In this document: piece by piece, positions 1 to 8,947 of the stretch
Layout of the letters: each line of letters starts with the position of its first letter
Numbering within the stretch: position 1 is the stretch's first letter
From: an uncultured Eubacteriales bacterium
GTDB taxonomy: Bacteria; Bacillota; Clostridia; Christensenellales; Aristaeellaceae
DNA length: 64,000 nt
Assembly (NCBI GenBank): GCA_900553315.1
Contig: USCW01000001.1
Location: 1 to 64,000 of the forward strand
Reading direction: 5' to 3'
The notes under the pieces: model-generated
Database searches by the model: none
The model's input: only the letters and a program-made list of their open reading frames with translations
Told to the model about the DNA's origin: nothing
Translations under genes and position numbers: made by a program

Positions 1-465
1 TACCCCTTTAGCTTGGAAGCATTTTTTCATTTACAGACCTGAAAAACAGGGCGCTTGGATAAAGGCAAATGAAATCCGCAAAATATTTTTCGGTCCGGAA
101 AACCAATTACACGAAATCGTGTGCCGCGAAACCGTAAACACAGAACACGGTTTCGGAAAGGGTCTTACGGATTAGAACATAATCCCATGGTTTAACAAAA
201 CGGCAAGTGTGTCGATTCGAATAGCGCATCATGCTCGGCTCTCAGAATCGCCCAGAACGGGAATCTTGCTTTTCGCATCTGTCTACACGGACGGTAGACA
301 GAACACAGAAAAATATGCCGTGATAAAGGTTAAAAATCAAGGAATTTCTTCGCTGTAAGCAACGCAGGCGGACTGCCGCTTACGATGATACTCCTTGCAA
401 AGATTCGGCTTCAGAGTGCAGATAAGTGCCGATTTTGACGCTTATTTTGAAGTCGCCGGAGCAGC
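1..465. other. non-coding region with hairpins, no gene recognised
   Basis: No convincing coding region is present. Short open frames here lack ribosome binding sites and family motifs. Three inverted repeats are visible. CGAAACCGT (126-134) pairs with ACGGTTTCG (147-155). CTGTCTAC (279-286) pairs with GTAGACAG (294-301). GTAAGC (355-360) pairs with GCTTAC (378-383) and encloses a GGC/GCC pair. It could be a leader, a small RNA gene or decayed sequence. The gene to the left lies outside the window. Confidence 0.5.
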
Positions 466-515
466 GAAAAGGGCCTCTGCTGATACCAGATTGAGTATCA
501 ACAGAGGCTCTTTTC
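466..515 (-). terminator. terminator after the ABC exporter operon
   Basis: A long imperfect inverted repeat runs from GAAAAGGGCCTCTG (466-479) to CAGAGGCTCTTTTC (502-515), with TGATAC/GTATCA extending the stem inward. It lies 15 bases beyond the stop of the last gene of the minus-strand ABC block. On the minus strand the 3' arm ends in CCCTTTTC, so the T run is short. It could act in both directions. Confidence 0.7.
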
Positions 516-530
516 ACCTGTGCACTGGGG

Positions 531-2471
531 TTATTCCAGCTCAAACGCACCGGTATACAAACGATAATACACACCCTTTTGCGCAATCAGCTGATCGTGT
601 GTGCCGCGTTCAATAATGCGGCCATGGTCCAGCACCATGATAACGTCGGAGTTTTGCACGGTGGACAGGCGGTGGGCAATGACGAAGACCGTGCGGCCCT
701 TCATCAGGTTATCCATGCCCTTTTGCACCAGCAACTCTGTACGGGTATCAATGGAAGAGGTAGCCTCATCGAGAATCATGACAGGCGGATCAGCCACGGC
801 AGCACGCGCAATGGAGATCAGCTGGCGCTGGCCTTGGCTCAAGCCGCTGCCGTCTCCTTCCAATACGGTGTTGTAGCCATCGGGAAGCATCTCAATAAAT
901 CCATCCGCATGTACCAGCTTAGCCGCTGCAATGCATTCTTCGTCTGTGGCATCCAAACGGCCGTAGCGGATGTTTTCCATGACCGTGCCTGTGAACAGGT
1001 TCACGTCCTGTAAAACCACGCCAAGACTGCGTCGCAGAGACGGCTTTTGGATCTTGTTGATGTTGATGCCGTCATAGCGGATCTTGCCGTCCGCAATGTC
1101 ATAGAAGCGGTTAATCAGGTTGGTAATGGTCGTTTTGCCTGCGCCCGTTGCGCCGACAAAGGCTACCTTCTGACCGGGTTCGGCCCAAACGGTCACGTCA
1201 TGCAGAACCTCTTTGCCGGGAACATAGGAGAAATCCACATTCGCCAGTCGAACATCGCCCTTCAGCTCCGTCAGCGTTACGCTGCCATCCTGATGCGGAT
1301 GCCGCCATGCCCAAAGGTTGGTCTTCTCCGTGGTTTCGATCAGGTTGCCCTGCGCGTCCTTGCGCGCGTTGACCAGCGTGACATAACCCCCGTCCTCTTC
1401 GCTCTTTTCGTCCATCAGTTCGAAGATACGCTCCGCACCAGCCATAGCCATGACGATACTGTTCAGCTGCTGACTGACCTGCGAAATCGGCTGGATAAAG
1501 TTGCGGCTCAGTTGAAGGAAAGCGGCGATGCCGCCCAGCGTCAATGCGCCTGTACCAGCCAAAGAAAGATTTGTTACACCGCTGATGGCCATGGCGCCGC
1601 CCACGATCGCCAGCACAGCATACATTAAATGACCGAGGTTATTGTTGATGGGGCCCAGAATGTTGGCGTAGGAGTTGGCTCGGGTGGCATTCTCACACAG
1701 CTCATTGTTGCGGCGCGTGAATTCCTCCATGGTCTTTTCCTCGTGGCAGAAGACCTTGACGACCTTCTGACCGTTCATCATTTCTTCGATGTAGCCGTTC
1801 ACGCTGCCCAGTGATTGCTGCTGCGCGATGAAGTATTTGCCCGACTTTTGCGCAAGCTTGGCGGAAGCCAGCAGCACGAGAACGGTGCAGAGAATCACAA
1901 CAAGCGTCAGCCAAATGCTGATAGACAGCATCGTGCAGAAGACAGCCACAACGGAGATCACCGAGGAGAATACCTGCGGAATGCTCTGAGAGATCATCTG
2001 GCGCAAGGTATCGGTATCGTTGGTGTAGTGGCTCATAATGTCGCCATGAGTGTGACTGTCGAAATAACGGATGGGCAGAGTCTGCATATGCGCGAACATA
2101 TCGTCGCGGATTTCCTTCAGCGTGCCCTGAGCAATGACCGCCATAATGCGGGCTTGAAAAAACGAGGCAAGCACACCCGCCATGTAAATGCAGCCCATCA
2201 TGACCAGCACGTGCGCAAGACCGGAGAAATTCGGGTTATCCGTGCCCAGCAGCGGCTCAATGTAATTATCAATCAGCGTTTGCAGGAAGCGAGAGGCCAC
2301 AACAGAGGCTACCGAACTGACAATGATGCAGACAGCCACCGCCACGAAGGGGAGCTTATACTTGCTGACATAATCCATCAGGCGCTTCACGGTGTTCTTG
2401 TTTACATTTTTCATGGAAGGGCGGCCGCCCATGGCTGCACCGCGCATGGGGCCGCGGGGTTTATTCATCAT
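531..2471 (-). CDS. ABC exporter subunit, TMD-NBD fusion with the complete ATP site
   Basis: This is one half of a heterodimeric type IV ABC exporter (multidrug or lipid type; the substrate cannot be told). An N-terminal six-helix membrane domain is followed by a nucleotide-binding domain. The NBD has Walker A GATGAGKTT, Walker B VMILDEATS with the catalytic Glu, the H-loop AHRLST, and a divergent signature LSQGQ in place of LSGGQ. The linker before the NBD carries an insertion of about 40 residues. The start chosen is the ATG at 2471, which sits behind GGGAGG and overlaps the partner's stop by 11 bases; this gives 646 aa. A longer frame to 2543 exists but would run well inside the partner gene. 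The divergent signature should complete the partner's degenerate ATP site. Confidence 0.93.
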   Translation of the reverse strand: MMNKPRGPMRGAAMGGRPSMKNVNKNTVKRLMDYVSKYKLPFVAVAVCIIVSSVASVVASRFLQTLIDNYIEPLLGTDNPNFSGLAHVLVMMGCIYMAGVLASFFQARIMAVIAQGTLKEIRDDMFAHMQTLPIRYFDSHTHGDIMSHYTNDTDTLRQMISQSIPQVFSSVISVVAVFCTMLSISIWLTLVVILCTVLVLLASAKLAQKSGKYFIAQQQSLGSVNGYIEEMMNGQKVVKVFCHEEKTMEEFTRRNNELCENATRANSYANILGPINNNLGHLMYAVLAIVGGAMAISGVTNLSLAGTGALTLGGIAAFLQLSRNFIQPISQVSQQLNSIVMAMAGAERIFELMDEKSEEDGGYVTLVNARKDAQGNLIETTEKTNLWAWRHPHQDGSVTLTELKGDVRLANVDFSYVPGKEVLHDVTVWAEPGQKVAFVGATGAGKTTITNLINRFYDIADGKIRYDGININKIQKPSLRRSLGVVLQDVNLFTGTVMENIRYGRLDATDEECIAAAKLVHADGFIEMLPDGYNTVLEGDGSGLSQGQRQLISIARAAVADPPVMILDEATSSIDTRTELLVQKGMDNLMKGRTVFVIAHRLSTVQNSDVIMVLDHGRIIERGTHDQLIAQKGVYYRLYTGAFELE

Positions 2472-4215
2472 CGTGCAGACCTCCCTTCTGCTGGGTATTG
2501 TAGACTTCCTGATAAATCGGGCTGGTACGCAGCAGCTCCTCATGCGTGCCTACGGCGGAAATTGCGCCGTTGTCCAGCACAACGATCATGTCGGCTTCCT
2601 GCACGGAGGATACACGCTGGGCAATGATCAGCTTGGTGGTATTGGGAAGCTCCTCACGCATGGCTTTGCGGATCATTGCGTCGGTGCGCGTATCCACGGC
2701 GCTGGTCGAGTCGTCCATAATCAGGATCTTCGGCTTCTTCAAAAGCGCGCGAGCAATGCAAAGGCGCTGCTTCTGACCGCCGGAGACGTTTGTACCGCCC
2801 TGCTCAATGTAGGTATCATACTTTTCCGGGAAGCCCTGAATGAATTCATCGGCCTGCGCCTGTTTGCAGACATGCTCCATCTCTGCGTCCGTGGCGTTCT
2901 CGTTGCCCCAACGGAGGTTGTCCTTAATGGTGCCGGAGAACAGCACGTTCTTTTGAAGCACGACGGAAACCTGATTGCGCAGGGCCTCGATGTTGTAATC
3001 ACGAACGTTTTGACCGCCAACGCGGAGCGTACCGGAGGTAACGTCGTACAGACGGGGAATCAGGTTCACCAGCGTGGACTTCGCACTGCCGGTGCCGCCC
3101 AGAATACCCACCGTTGCGCCGGAAGGAATATGCAGGTCGATATCCTTCAAGCTCAGATGCTCCTTTGAGCCGGAATAGCTGAAGCTCACGTGGTCGAAGT
3201 CGATGCTGCCGTCCTGAACATCCTTTAGGTCCTTTTCGCCGTCGCGCAGGTCGCTGTGCTCATCCAGCACCTCAACAATACGCTGGCCGCTGGCACGGGA
3301 CATGGTCAGCATGACGAAGATCATGGACAGCATCATCAGGCTCATCAGAATCTGCATGACGTAGGTCAGCATACTCATCAATTCGCCGGTGGAGAAGCCC
3401 GTCACCGGATCACCGCCCGTGGTGACGATCAGCCGTGCGCCGACCCATGAAATCAGAATCATGCAGGCATACATGCTGAATTGCATCAACGGAGAGTTCA
3501 GACCCAGCGTTTTTTCCGCCTTGGAGAAGTCCTTAAAGATGCGGTCGGAGATGTCGTCGAACTTCTTGATTTCGTGATCCTCACGCACAAAGCTCTTGAC
3601 AACACGAATACCGTACAAGTTTTCCTGCACTACGGCGTTCAGCTTATCATAAGTGCGGAAAATGCGGGTGAACAGAGGATGCACATTCTTAATAATGAGG
3701 TACAGCCCAAGCGCCAGAAAGGGCATAACGACTAGAAAAACCCAGGCCACACGCGGTTCAATGGAGAAGGTCATGAACAGCGCGAAGAAGAGCATGACAG
3801 GCGCACGGAAGGCCATGCGTGTCATCATCTGGAAAGCATTCTGCACATTGCTTACATCCGTTGTCAGACGGGTGACAAGGCTGGCAGTAGAGAACTTGTC
3901 GATGCTCTTGAAGTTAAAGGTCTGGATGTTTTCAAACATATCGTGACGCAGATTGCGGGCAAAGCCGGAGGACGATATGGCGGCGGTACGGCCGGCCATA
4001 GCGCCGAAGAACAGGCTCAGGCATGCTGCACCCACCAGCAGCAGTCCCCAGTAAACGATCTGCTGCATATCCCGCTGGTTGACGCCATAGTCCACCAATT
4101 TAGCCATAATCATGGGGATCAGGCACTCCATGGCGACCTCCAGCACCATCAGCAGCGGCGTAATGATGGTGGTGAATTTGAATTCGCGGATGCTGCCCGC
4201 GAGGCGTTTAATCAT
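2461..4215 (-). CDS. ABC exporter subunit, TMD-NBD fusion with a degenerate ATP site
   Basis: This is the partner of the downstream exporter subunit, 584 aa. Six predicted helices precede an NBD with Walker A GGTGSAKST (Ala where the last Gly is usual), signature VSGGQ, Walker B ILIMDDSTS and H-loop IAQRVSS. Asp replaces the catalytic Glu and Gln-Arg replaces the switch His. These changes mark the non-hydrolysing site known from heterodimeric exporters such as TM287/288 and LmrCD. Its canonical VSGGQ would complete the active site of the partner. The gene is translationally coupled to that partner. It follows ftsH by about 120 bases and probably belongs to the marR-initiated transcript. The substrate is unknown. 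Confidence 0.93.
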   Translation of the reverse strand: MIKRLAGSIREFKFTTIITPLLMVLEVAMECLIPMIMAKLVDYGVNQRDMQQIVYWGLLLVGAACLSLFFGAMAGRTAAISSSGFARNLRHDMFENIQTFNFKSIDKFSTASLVTRLTTDVSNVQNAFQMMTRMAFRAPVMLFFALFMTFSIEPRVAWVFLVVMPFLALGLYLIIKNVHPLFTRIFRTYDKLNAVVQENLYGIRVVKSFVREDHEIKKFDDISDRIFKDFSKAEKTLGLNSPLMQFSMYACMILISWVGARLIVTTGGDPVTGFSTGELMSMLTYVMQILMSLMMLSMIFVMLTMSRASGQRIVEVLDEHSDLRDGEKDLKDVQDGSIDFDHVSFSYSGSKEHLSLKDIDLHIPSGATVGILGGTGSAKSTLVNLIPRLYDVTSGTLRVGGQNVRDYNIEALRNQVSVVLQKNVLFSGTIKDNLRWGNENATDAEMEHVCKQAQADEFIQGFPEKYDTYIEQGGTNVSGGQKQRLCIARALLKKPKILIMDDSTSAVDTRTDAMIRKAMREELPNTTKLIIAQRVSSVQEADMIVVLDNGAISAVGTHEELLRTSPIYQEVYNTQQKGGLHDDE

Positions 4216-4255
4216 AGGCCTTCTTTCCTCCTTACAGTATTCTTAGGGTTAAGCT

Positions 4256-4292
4256 GCGGGAAAGGCTGCATCAAGGGAACGGCCTTTCCCGC
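4256..4292 (-). terminator. hairpin between ftsH and the ABC genes
   Basis: GCGGGAAAGGC (4256-4266) pairs perfectly with GCCTTTCCCGC (4282-4292), an 11-bp stem with a 15-base loop. No T run follows on the minus strand, so it is more likely a processing or attenuation hairpin within the operon than a full terminator. Confidence 0.45.
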
Positions 4293-4334
4293 AAGTGGTC
4301 TCCTTCTTCAAATATCCTTGTCAGCTTACGTGGG

Positions 4335-6263
4335 TTAGCCGTCCAGCCGGGGCTGAGTGCTTGCGCCGTCCGCAGGGATGGGGGAGACGGAGCTCTGCTG
4401 CATCAGGCGGTTGAATTCCTCGCCGGTCAGCACTTCCTTTTCGTAAAGCTCCTTCGCCAAATAGTCCAGCTGACTGCGGTGTGCTTGCAGCAGCGCAAGG
4501 GCGCGTTCATACTGCGTCTTGACCAGAGCAATCACTTTGCGGTCTACTTCTTCAGCAAGTGCGTTGGAGCAGCTGAGCGAGGTATCGCCGCCAAGATAAA
4601 CATTCTGTACTGTTTCCAGCGCCACCATGCCAATATCATCGCTCATGCCGAAGCGACCGATCATAGCCCGGGCCAGCTTAGTAGCCTGTTCAATGTCATT
4701 GGAAGCGCCGGAGGTTGCAGAGTTAAAGGCTAGCATTTCCGCCGCACGACCGCCGGTGAGCGTGCAGATTTTATTCTCCAGCTCCTCCTTGGTCATCAGC
4801 ATATGCTCATCATCATCCACCTGCATGGTGTAGCCCAGCGCACCGGAGGTACGGGGAACGATTGTGATCTTCGTGACGGGGGCGGAGGCCTTTTGCAGCG
4901 TAGCGACCATGGCATGGCCTACCTCATGGTAGCTGACGATGGCCTTTTCCTTTTCATTCAGTACCTTATTCTTGCGCTTGAAGCCCGCCATGACCGTTTC
5001 AATGCTTTCCTCCAAGTCCTCCTGCGTCACGCGGTCGCGGCCCATGCGCACGGCACGAAGCGCGGCTTCGTTTACCAAATTTGCCAGATCAGCACCGGAA
5101 GCGCCGGAGGCAGCGCGGGCAATGGCACGGAAATCCACATGATCTGCCAGCTTGACCTTCTTGGCATGTACCTTCAGGATGGCTTCACGGCCTGTCAAAT
5201 CTGGCAATTCTACAGGAATTCGGCGGTCAAAACGGCCGGGACGCAGCAGCGCGGGGTCAAGGCTGTCTGGGCGGTTGCACGCGCCCAGAATGACAACGCC
5301 CTTGGAGGCATCGAAGCCGTCCATTTCCGTCAGCAGCTGATTCAGCGTCTGTTCCCGTTCATCGTTGCCGGTAACGCCCTGCGCGTCGCGCTTTTTGCCA
5401 ACGGTGTCGATTTCATCAATGAATACGATGCAGGGAGCCTTCTCGGCAGCCTGCTTGAACAGATCGCGTACCTTGGCCGCACCCATGCCCACGAACATCT
5501 CCACGAACTCAGAGCCAGAAATGGAGAAGAAGGGCACATTCGCTTCACCGGCGACAGCCTTGGCCAGCAGGGTTTTACCGGTACCTGGCGGGCCGACCAA
5601 AAGCGCACCCTTGGGCATACTTGCGCCGATCTGCTGATATTTGCCGGGATTATGCAGAAAATCTACAATCTCCTGCAAGGCCTCTTTGGCCTCGTCCTCA
5701 CCGGCAACATCGGCAAACTTCACGCCGCCGTCCGCTTTTACATAGACCTTGGCATTGCTCTTGCCAAAGGACATGAAGTTGCCGCCCATGCCGTTCTTGC
5801 GCATCCGACGCATCAGCAGCGCGCCCAGCCCCCAGAACAGGAGTAGCGGGAACACAAGATTGACCAGCAGCAGCGTCCAAATGGAGGTTCCCTGCGGCTG
5901 CACCTGAGAGAAGGTTGCACCCGCCTGATAGAGCCGATCCACCAGATCCGGGTCGTTCATGGCCACAGTATAATAGATATGGCTGCTGCTGCCCGAAGAA
6001 ACGATCCAGTCCGGAAGACGAGCAGAGCTATCGGAGCCGCGGCGGGTGTAGTAGATGACATCTTGATTTACCTGAACGGTATCCACGTTTTTAGCGTTCA
6101 GATCTTCCAAGAACTGATTGTACGTTACCTCGGTCTGCTGTGCCTTGGGGTTGAAAAACTGGTTATAGACCAGCATGTTCAGCAGCATGACCGCGACCAT
6201 GGCAATTAGACAGCCAATAATGATCTTCCTTCGCTTTTGTTCATCCATGTTGTTTGGATTCAC
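4335..6263 (-). CDS. ftsH: FtsH, ATP-dependent zinc metalloprotease
   Basis: This is a membrane-anchored AAA+ protease that degrades misfolded membrane proteins and short-lived regulators; 642 aa is the normal length. Two transmembrane segments (about residues 14-33 and 127-150) flank an extracytoplasmic domain. Then come Walker A GPPGTGKT (224-231), Walker B FIDEID, the SRH region and the zinc site HEVGH (446-450). The GTG at 6263 lies directly behind AAGGAAG; an ATG at 6248 is the alternative start. Either start overlaps the upstream marR stop, so the two genes are coupled. An FtsH placed between a MarR repressor and a drug-type exporter is unusual. It suggests control by the same signal, or simple read-through. 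Confidence 0.97.
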   Translation of the reverse strand: MNPNNMDEQKRRKIIIGCLIAMVAVMLLNMLVYNQFFNPKAQQTEVTYNQFLEDLNAKNVDTVQVNQDVIYYTRRGSDSSARLPDWIVSSGSSSHIYYTVAMNDPDLVDRLYQAGATFSQVQPQGTSIWTLLLVNLVFPLLLFWGLGALLMRRMRKNGMGGNFMSFGKSNAKVYVKADGGVKFADVAGEDEAKEALQEIVDFLHNPGKYQQIGASMPKGALLVGPPGTGKTLLAKAVAGEANVPFFSISGSEFVEMFVGMGAAKVRDLFKQAAEKAPCIVFIDEIDTVGKKRDAQGVTGNDEREQTLNQLLTEMDGFDASKGVVILGACNRPDSLDPALLRPGRFDRRIPVELPDLTGREAILKVHAKKVKLADHVDFRAIARAASGASGADLANLVNEAALRAVRMGRDRVTQEDLEESIETVMAGFKRKNKVLNEKEKAIVSYHEVGHAMVATLQKASAPVTKITIVPRTSGALGYTMQVDDDEHMLMTKEELENKICTLTGGRAAEMLAFNSATSGASNDIEQATKLARAMIGRFGMSDDIGMVALETVQNVYLGGDTSLSCSNALAEEVDRKVIALVKTQYERALALLQAHRSQLDYLAKELYEKEVLTGEEFNRLMQQSSVSPIPADGASTQPRLDG

Positions 6264-6723
6264 CTTCCTTTTGTGGGGATTGCGGTGGAACCGCTGTGCT
6301 TTCAGAGACGTTTTGGTACATTTGCAGCAACAGACGGTACAGCAGACGATGCTCGTCTTCCGTCATGCCTTTGCAAAGCTGAAGCTCCATGTGCTTGCGG
6401 TGCTTACTGGCTCCCTGCAGAACAGTCCGCCCCGCGTCGGTCAGACAGATTTCCTTCCGCCGCCGATCGTACTCATCCGTTAGGGTGGCTATCAGGCCCT
6501 TGGCCTCCAGCCGTTGCAACAGCCCAACTACTGTAGGGTGTGAAACGTCAAGTTCAGTCTCGAGCGCTTTTTGATAGCAGGTATTGTTCGGCTGGTGGGC
6601 CAGAAAAACCAGCACACGCATTTGACTGAATGTGACTGGTTTGAAGCTTTGATCGGCATTGCGTGCAAGGGCAATGTTGATCTGCTTCAGCAGGAAGCCC
6701 ACGTCCATGTTGTCCCTGCTCAT
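6241..6723 (-). CDS. MarR-family transcriptional repressor
   Basis: This winged helix-turn-helix regulator is about 160 aa, the usual MarR size. The recognition region reads ELDVSHPTVVGLLQRLEAKG, followed by the wing DEYDRRRKEICLTDAGR, both typical of MarR. The start is the ATG at 6723, which has GGGAGA eight bases upstream; an ATG at 6738 is less well placed. It is the first gene after a consensus promoter whose start region contains a perfect palindrome, so autoregulation is likely. Downstream lie ftsH and the two ABC exporter genes, the usual target type of MarR repressors. The ligand is unknown. Confidence 0.92.
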   Translation of the reverse strand: MSRDNMDVGFLLKQINIALARNADQSFKPVTFSQMRVLVFLAHQPNNTCYQKALETELDVSHPTVVGLLQRLEAKGLIATLTDEYDRRRKEICLTDAGRTVLQGASKHRKHMELQLCKGMTEDEHRLLYRLLLQMYQNVSESTAVPPQSPQKEGESKQHG

Positions 6724-6746
6724 GGCATCATCTCCCATGGGTATTG

Positions 6747-6760
6747 TGTAGCACGCTACA
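6747..6760 (-). promoter_or_regulatory. candidate MarR operator
   Basis: TGTAGC-GT-GCTACA is a perfect 6+6 inverted repeat directly downstream of the -10 box, over the likely transcription start. It has the size and position expected for a MarR-dimer operator that blocks initiation. Assignment to the adjacent MarR gene is inference from position. Confidence 0.7.
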
Positions 6761-6789
6761 ATTATAGCGGCGAATGGTTGCAATGTCAA
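6761..6789 (-). promoter_or_regulatory. consensus sigma-A promoter of the marR-ftsH-ABC block
   Basis: Read on the minus strand: -35 TTGACA (6784-6789), a 17-base spacer, and -10 TATAAT (6761-6766). Both boxes match the consensus perfectly. The marR start lies 38 bases beyond the -10 box. Confidence 0.85.
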
Positions 6790-6889
6790 CGACCTTTCGG
6801 AGAATTTCGCAATTCGTTCACATCTGTGGGAAGGTATCTGCGACAACCTATCAGAAAAAGGTGAACTGAATATGAAGCTTTTGTTATAG

Positions 6890-6926
6890 AAAAAGCAGAC
6901 GTGCAATGACAGGACAGCGCGTCTGC
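6890..6926 (-). terminator. intrinsic terminator after the Big_2 protein gene
   Basis: On the minus strand GCAGACG and CGTCTGC form a 7-bp stem followed by TTTTT. It lies beyond the repeat element at 6944-7105, so the transcript of the Big_2 gene would include that element in its 3' untranslated region. Confidence 0.65.
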
Positions 6927-6943
6927 AAAATGGTGCGGGATAA

Positions 6944-7105
6944 AGGCAATACCGCACAATTCGTTGGCAGCGTAGGCGATGCCTTTTCCGCCATCTGCTG
7001 CTTGCAGATTTTTCGATTTACCTCCAGTAAACCTTCAAAATCTGCCATTGCATCTGACGAAAAATTCATTCGCCTCCGCACCAACTCATTTGTGCGGTAT
7101 TGCCT
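6944..7105 (-). repeat. TIR hairpin element, copy 1 (MITE-like)
   Basis: About 162 bp bounded by inverted repeats AGGCAATACCGCACAA (6944-6959) and its complement (7090-7105). An inner inverted repeat is built on GCAGATTTT/AAAATCTGC. It is closely similar over its whole length to the elements at 14484-14650 and 48972-49139, but lies in the opposite orientation. It contains no transposase. One end is 4 bases from the stop codon of the Big_2 gene at 7110. Frames that cross it give a peptide on either strand, but none has a proper start. Confidence 0.85.
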
Positions 7106-7109
7106 AAAA

Positions 7110-8918
7110 TCAGTTGGAAGCAACCACCGTGATGGTCATAGCAGCCGAAAGGTCGCTGCCATCTAGCGTTTGCGCATAGATGGTAGCCTCGCCGGGGGCA
7201 ACGGCGGCGATGAGCCCGGCCGTGCTGACGGATACAACATCCGGTGCGGAGGATTCCCACCGAACCCGACGATTCGTGGCAGTCAGCGGCTGACAATCCA
7301 CCAGCGGAATGAAGATGTCGCCCACGCGCATGGTCTCGATGGTTTTCACAAAAGCGATCCCTGTAATCAACTGCTCAATATGCACGTCGCATTGGGCATG
7401 ACGATTCCCAAGCGCTGCCGTCAGCGTGACAAGCCCCGGGGCCAGCGCACGGAAGCCGTCAGCCTCTTGCGTCAGAAGAGAAGAATCGCTGACAGCCCAG
7501 TAAATCTCGGCTTGATCGAAGTTCGGCGGGGTATAGACCTCACCAACGGATAACTCAACGGAGTAGGGGAGCATCAGCTCGACTTCCTGCATTACGGTAA
7601 TAGAGAAGCTGATGGATACGCCGGAACCATCCTGCGCGGCGGCAGTAACCTCAACATGACCGGGAACAAGCGCGGTGAGAATCCCTGCATTATCTATAGA
7701 GACGATGCCTTCAGGTTCGCATTGCCAGCTAAGGACAGGATAGGCTGCATTGCTGGGACTGACCTGCGGCATTAACATCCATGTGTCTCCACACCAAAGT
7801 ATATCTGTTGGTGCATTCACAGCAATAGCGGTTACAGCAGCACCCACATAGACGGTACATTTCGCGGAAAGCTGAGAAAGTGCTTCGCTTGTCAACGTGA
7901 TTTCAGCGGTTCCGGCTCCGCACGCTGTTACAATGCCTTGCTCATCTACAATGGCAACTTGAGGATCGGAGGACTGCCAGCGTGCATCCGGCAGAGCCGT
8001 TTGATTAGACAATAGTGCTTGCGACGCACCGACAGGCAGTTGGAGAATTCTGGGCAGTTCAATGTGTTCCGGTGCTGCAACAATGGTAATGGTTTTGTAG
8101 GTGGTTTTATTCTGCCCGGAGGCAGGCTTCGCTGTAATGCGTACACGTCCGGGAGCCAAGGCTGTTACAACGCCTGTACGCGCATCCACCGAGGCAAGTT
8201 TGGGGCTGGAGGAGATGAAATGCGCGGAAACGGCGTTGCCGTTGCCATCGTTTGCAGTTAGAGTCATTGTCTGGCCTACCATCAATTCAGAAGGCGCTTC
8301 ATCCAGCTGAATTTTGCTGATTTTCCCATAAACATACAGCGGATAGGTACGCTGAAGGCCTCCTGCGGTAACGGTCAGCGTTGTAGTGCCTACTGCGCGG
8401 GCACGGACGCGACCGCGGCTCGTAACGGTTGCAATGCTTTCATCAGTAATGGAGAAGCTGATGCCTGAACGCTCTGCATTCTGAGGGAGCAGCGCGACGG
8501 TATAGGTCGCGGAGGCGTCCTTGAGCATATCAAGCTGTTCCAGCGGTGAACCGTTCAGGTAGATATTATTGTAAAGCAACAATTCCTCAGCGGGCTGGTA
8601 CACGCTCACATATAGGTAGACACGCGTCTTCTTCCCAGAGGGAAGAGGCCACCATGCGTTGATGACCTCGGAGCCGGGCTGAAGGGCGGTAGCGGTACCA
8701 TCGTCGTGCAATGCTACAATTCCCTTTTTGAGCGTATAGGTAACATCACCCTCGCTATTTTCAGGCGACCGCTCCGGAACATAAGAGAAGCTGTCGCCTA
8801 CAGCCACACGGATGCGGTTATTCGTGTAGGTCAGCTTCCGAATGGGCTCTGCCGCTGCACAAGCGGCAAAAGCAACAAACAGAATGACAACAGAGAGAAA
8901 GCGAAGCGCACGCTTGAT
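7110..8918 (-). CDS. secreted bacterial Ig-like (Big_2) repeat protein with a non-canonical start
   Basis: Tandem Big_2 domains of about 80 residues are visible from the recurring pattern of an ATV/VATV strand, a G-rVt/rArA turn and a VGtTTLTV-type strand, roughly six or seven in 602 aa. Such proteins act at the cell surface in adhesion or wall binding. Upstream of residue MAVGDSF the frame stays open and encodes a clear signal peptide (KRALRFLSVVILFVAFAA). Just before it sits ATC (8916-8918), eight bases after AGGAGG, exactly where an ATG is expected. There is no in-frame ATG, GTG or TTG between the TAG at about 8930 and the GTG at 8807. The GTG would remove the signal peptide. So either ATC is used, or the start has been lost by mutation or sequence error. 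It follows the second marR gene by 29 bases. Confidence 0.8.
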   Translation of the reverse strand: MKRALRFLSVVILFVAFAACAAAEPIRKLTYTNNRIRVAVGDSFSYVPERSPENSEGDVTYTLKKGIVALHDDGTATALQPGSEVINAWWPLPSGKKTRVYLYVSVYQPAEELLLYNNIYLNGSPLEQLDMLKDASATYTVALLPQNAERSGISFSITDESIATVTSRGRVRARAVGTTTLTVTAGGLQRTYPLYVYGKISKIQLDEAPSELMVGQTMTLTANDGNGNAVSAHFISSSPKLASVDARTGVVTALAPGRVRITAKPASGQNKTTYKTITIVAAPEHIELPRILQLPVGASQALLSNQTALPDARWQSSDPQVAIVDEQGIVTACGAGTAEITLTSEALSQLSAKCTVYVGAAVTAIAVNAPTDILWCGDTWMLMPQVSPSNAAYPVLSWQCEPEGIVSIDNAGILTALVPGHVEVTAAAQDGSGVSISFSITVMQEVELMLPYSVELSVGEVYTPPNFDQAEIYWAVSDSSLLTQEADGFRALAPGLVTLTAALGNRHAQCDVHIEQLITGIAFVKTIETMRVGDIFIPLVDCQPLTATNRRVRWESSAPDVVSVSTAGLIAAVAPGEATIYAQTLDGSDLSAAMTITVVASN

Positions 8919-8947
8919 ATGGATTCCCTCCTATTCAAATGAGGCTG

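Noticed and set aside
380..616. Two overlapping short frames on opposite strands
   Set aside because: No start sites and no motifs; they cover a terminator hairpin.
6884..7123. 79-residue frame across repeat copy 1, with a similar peptide readable in the other copies
   Set aside because: It follows the repeat exactly, has no ribosome binding site, and the other copies read the same peptide with breaks. The similarity is explained by the DNA repeat.
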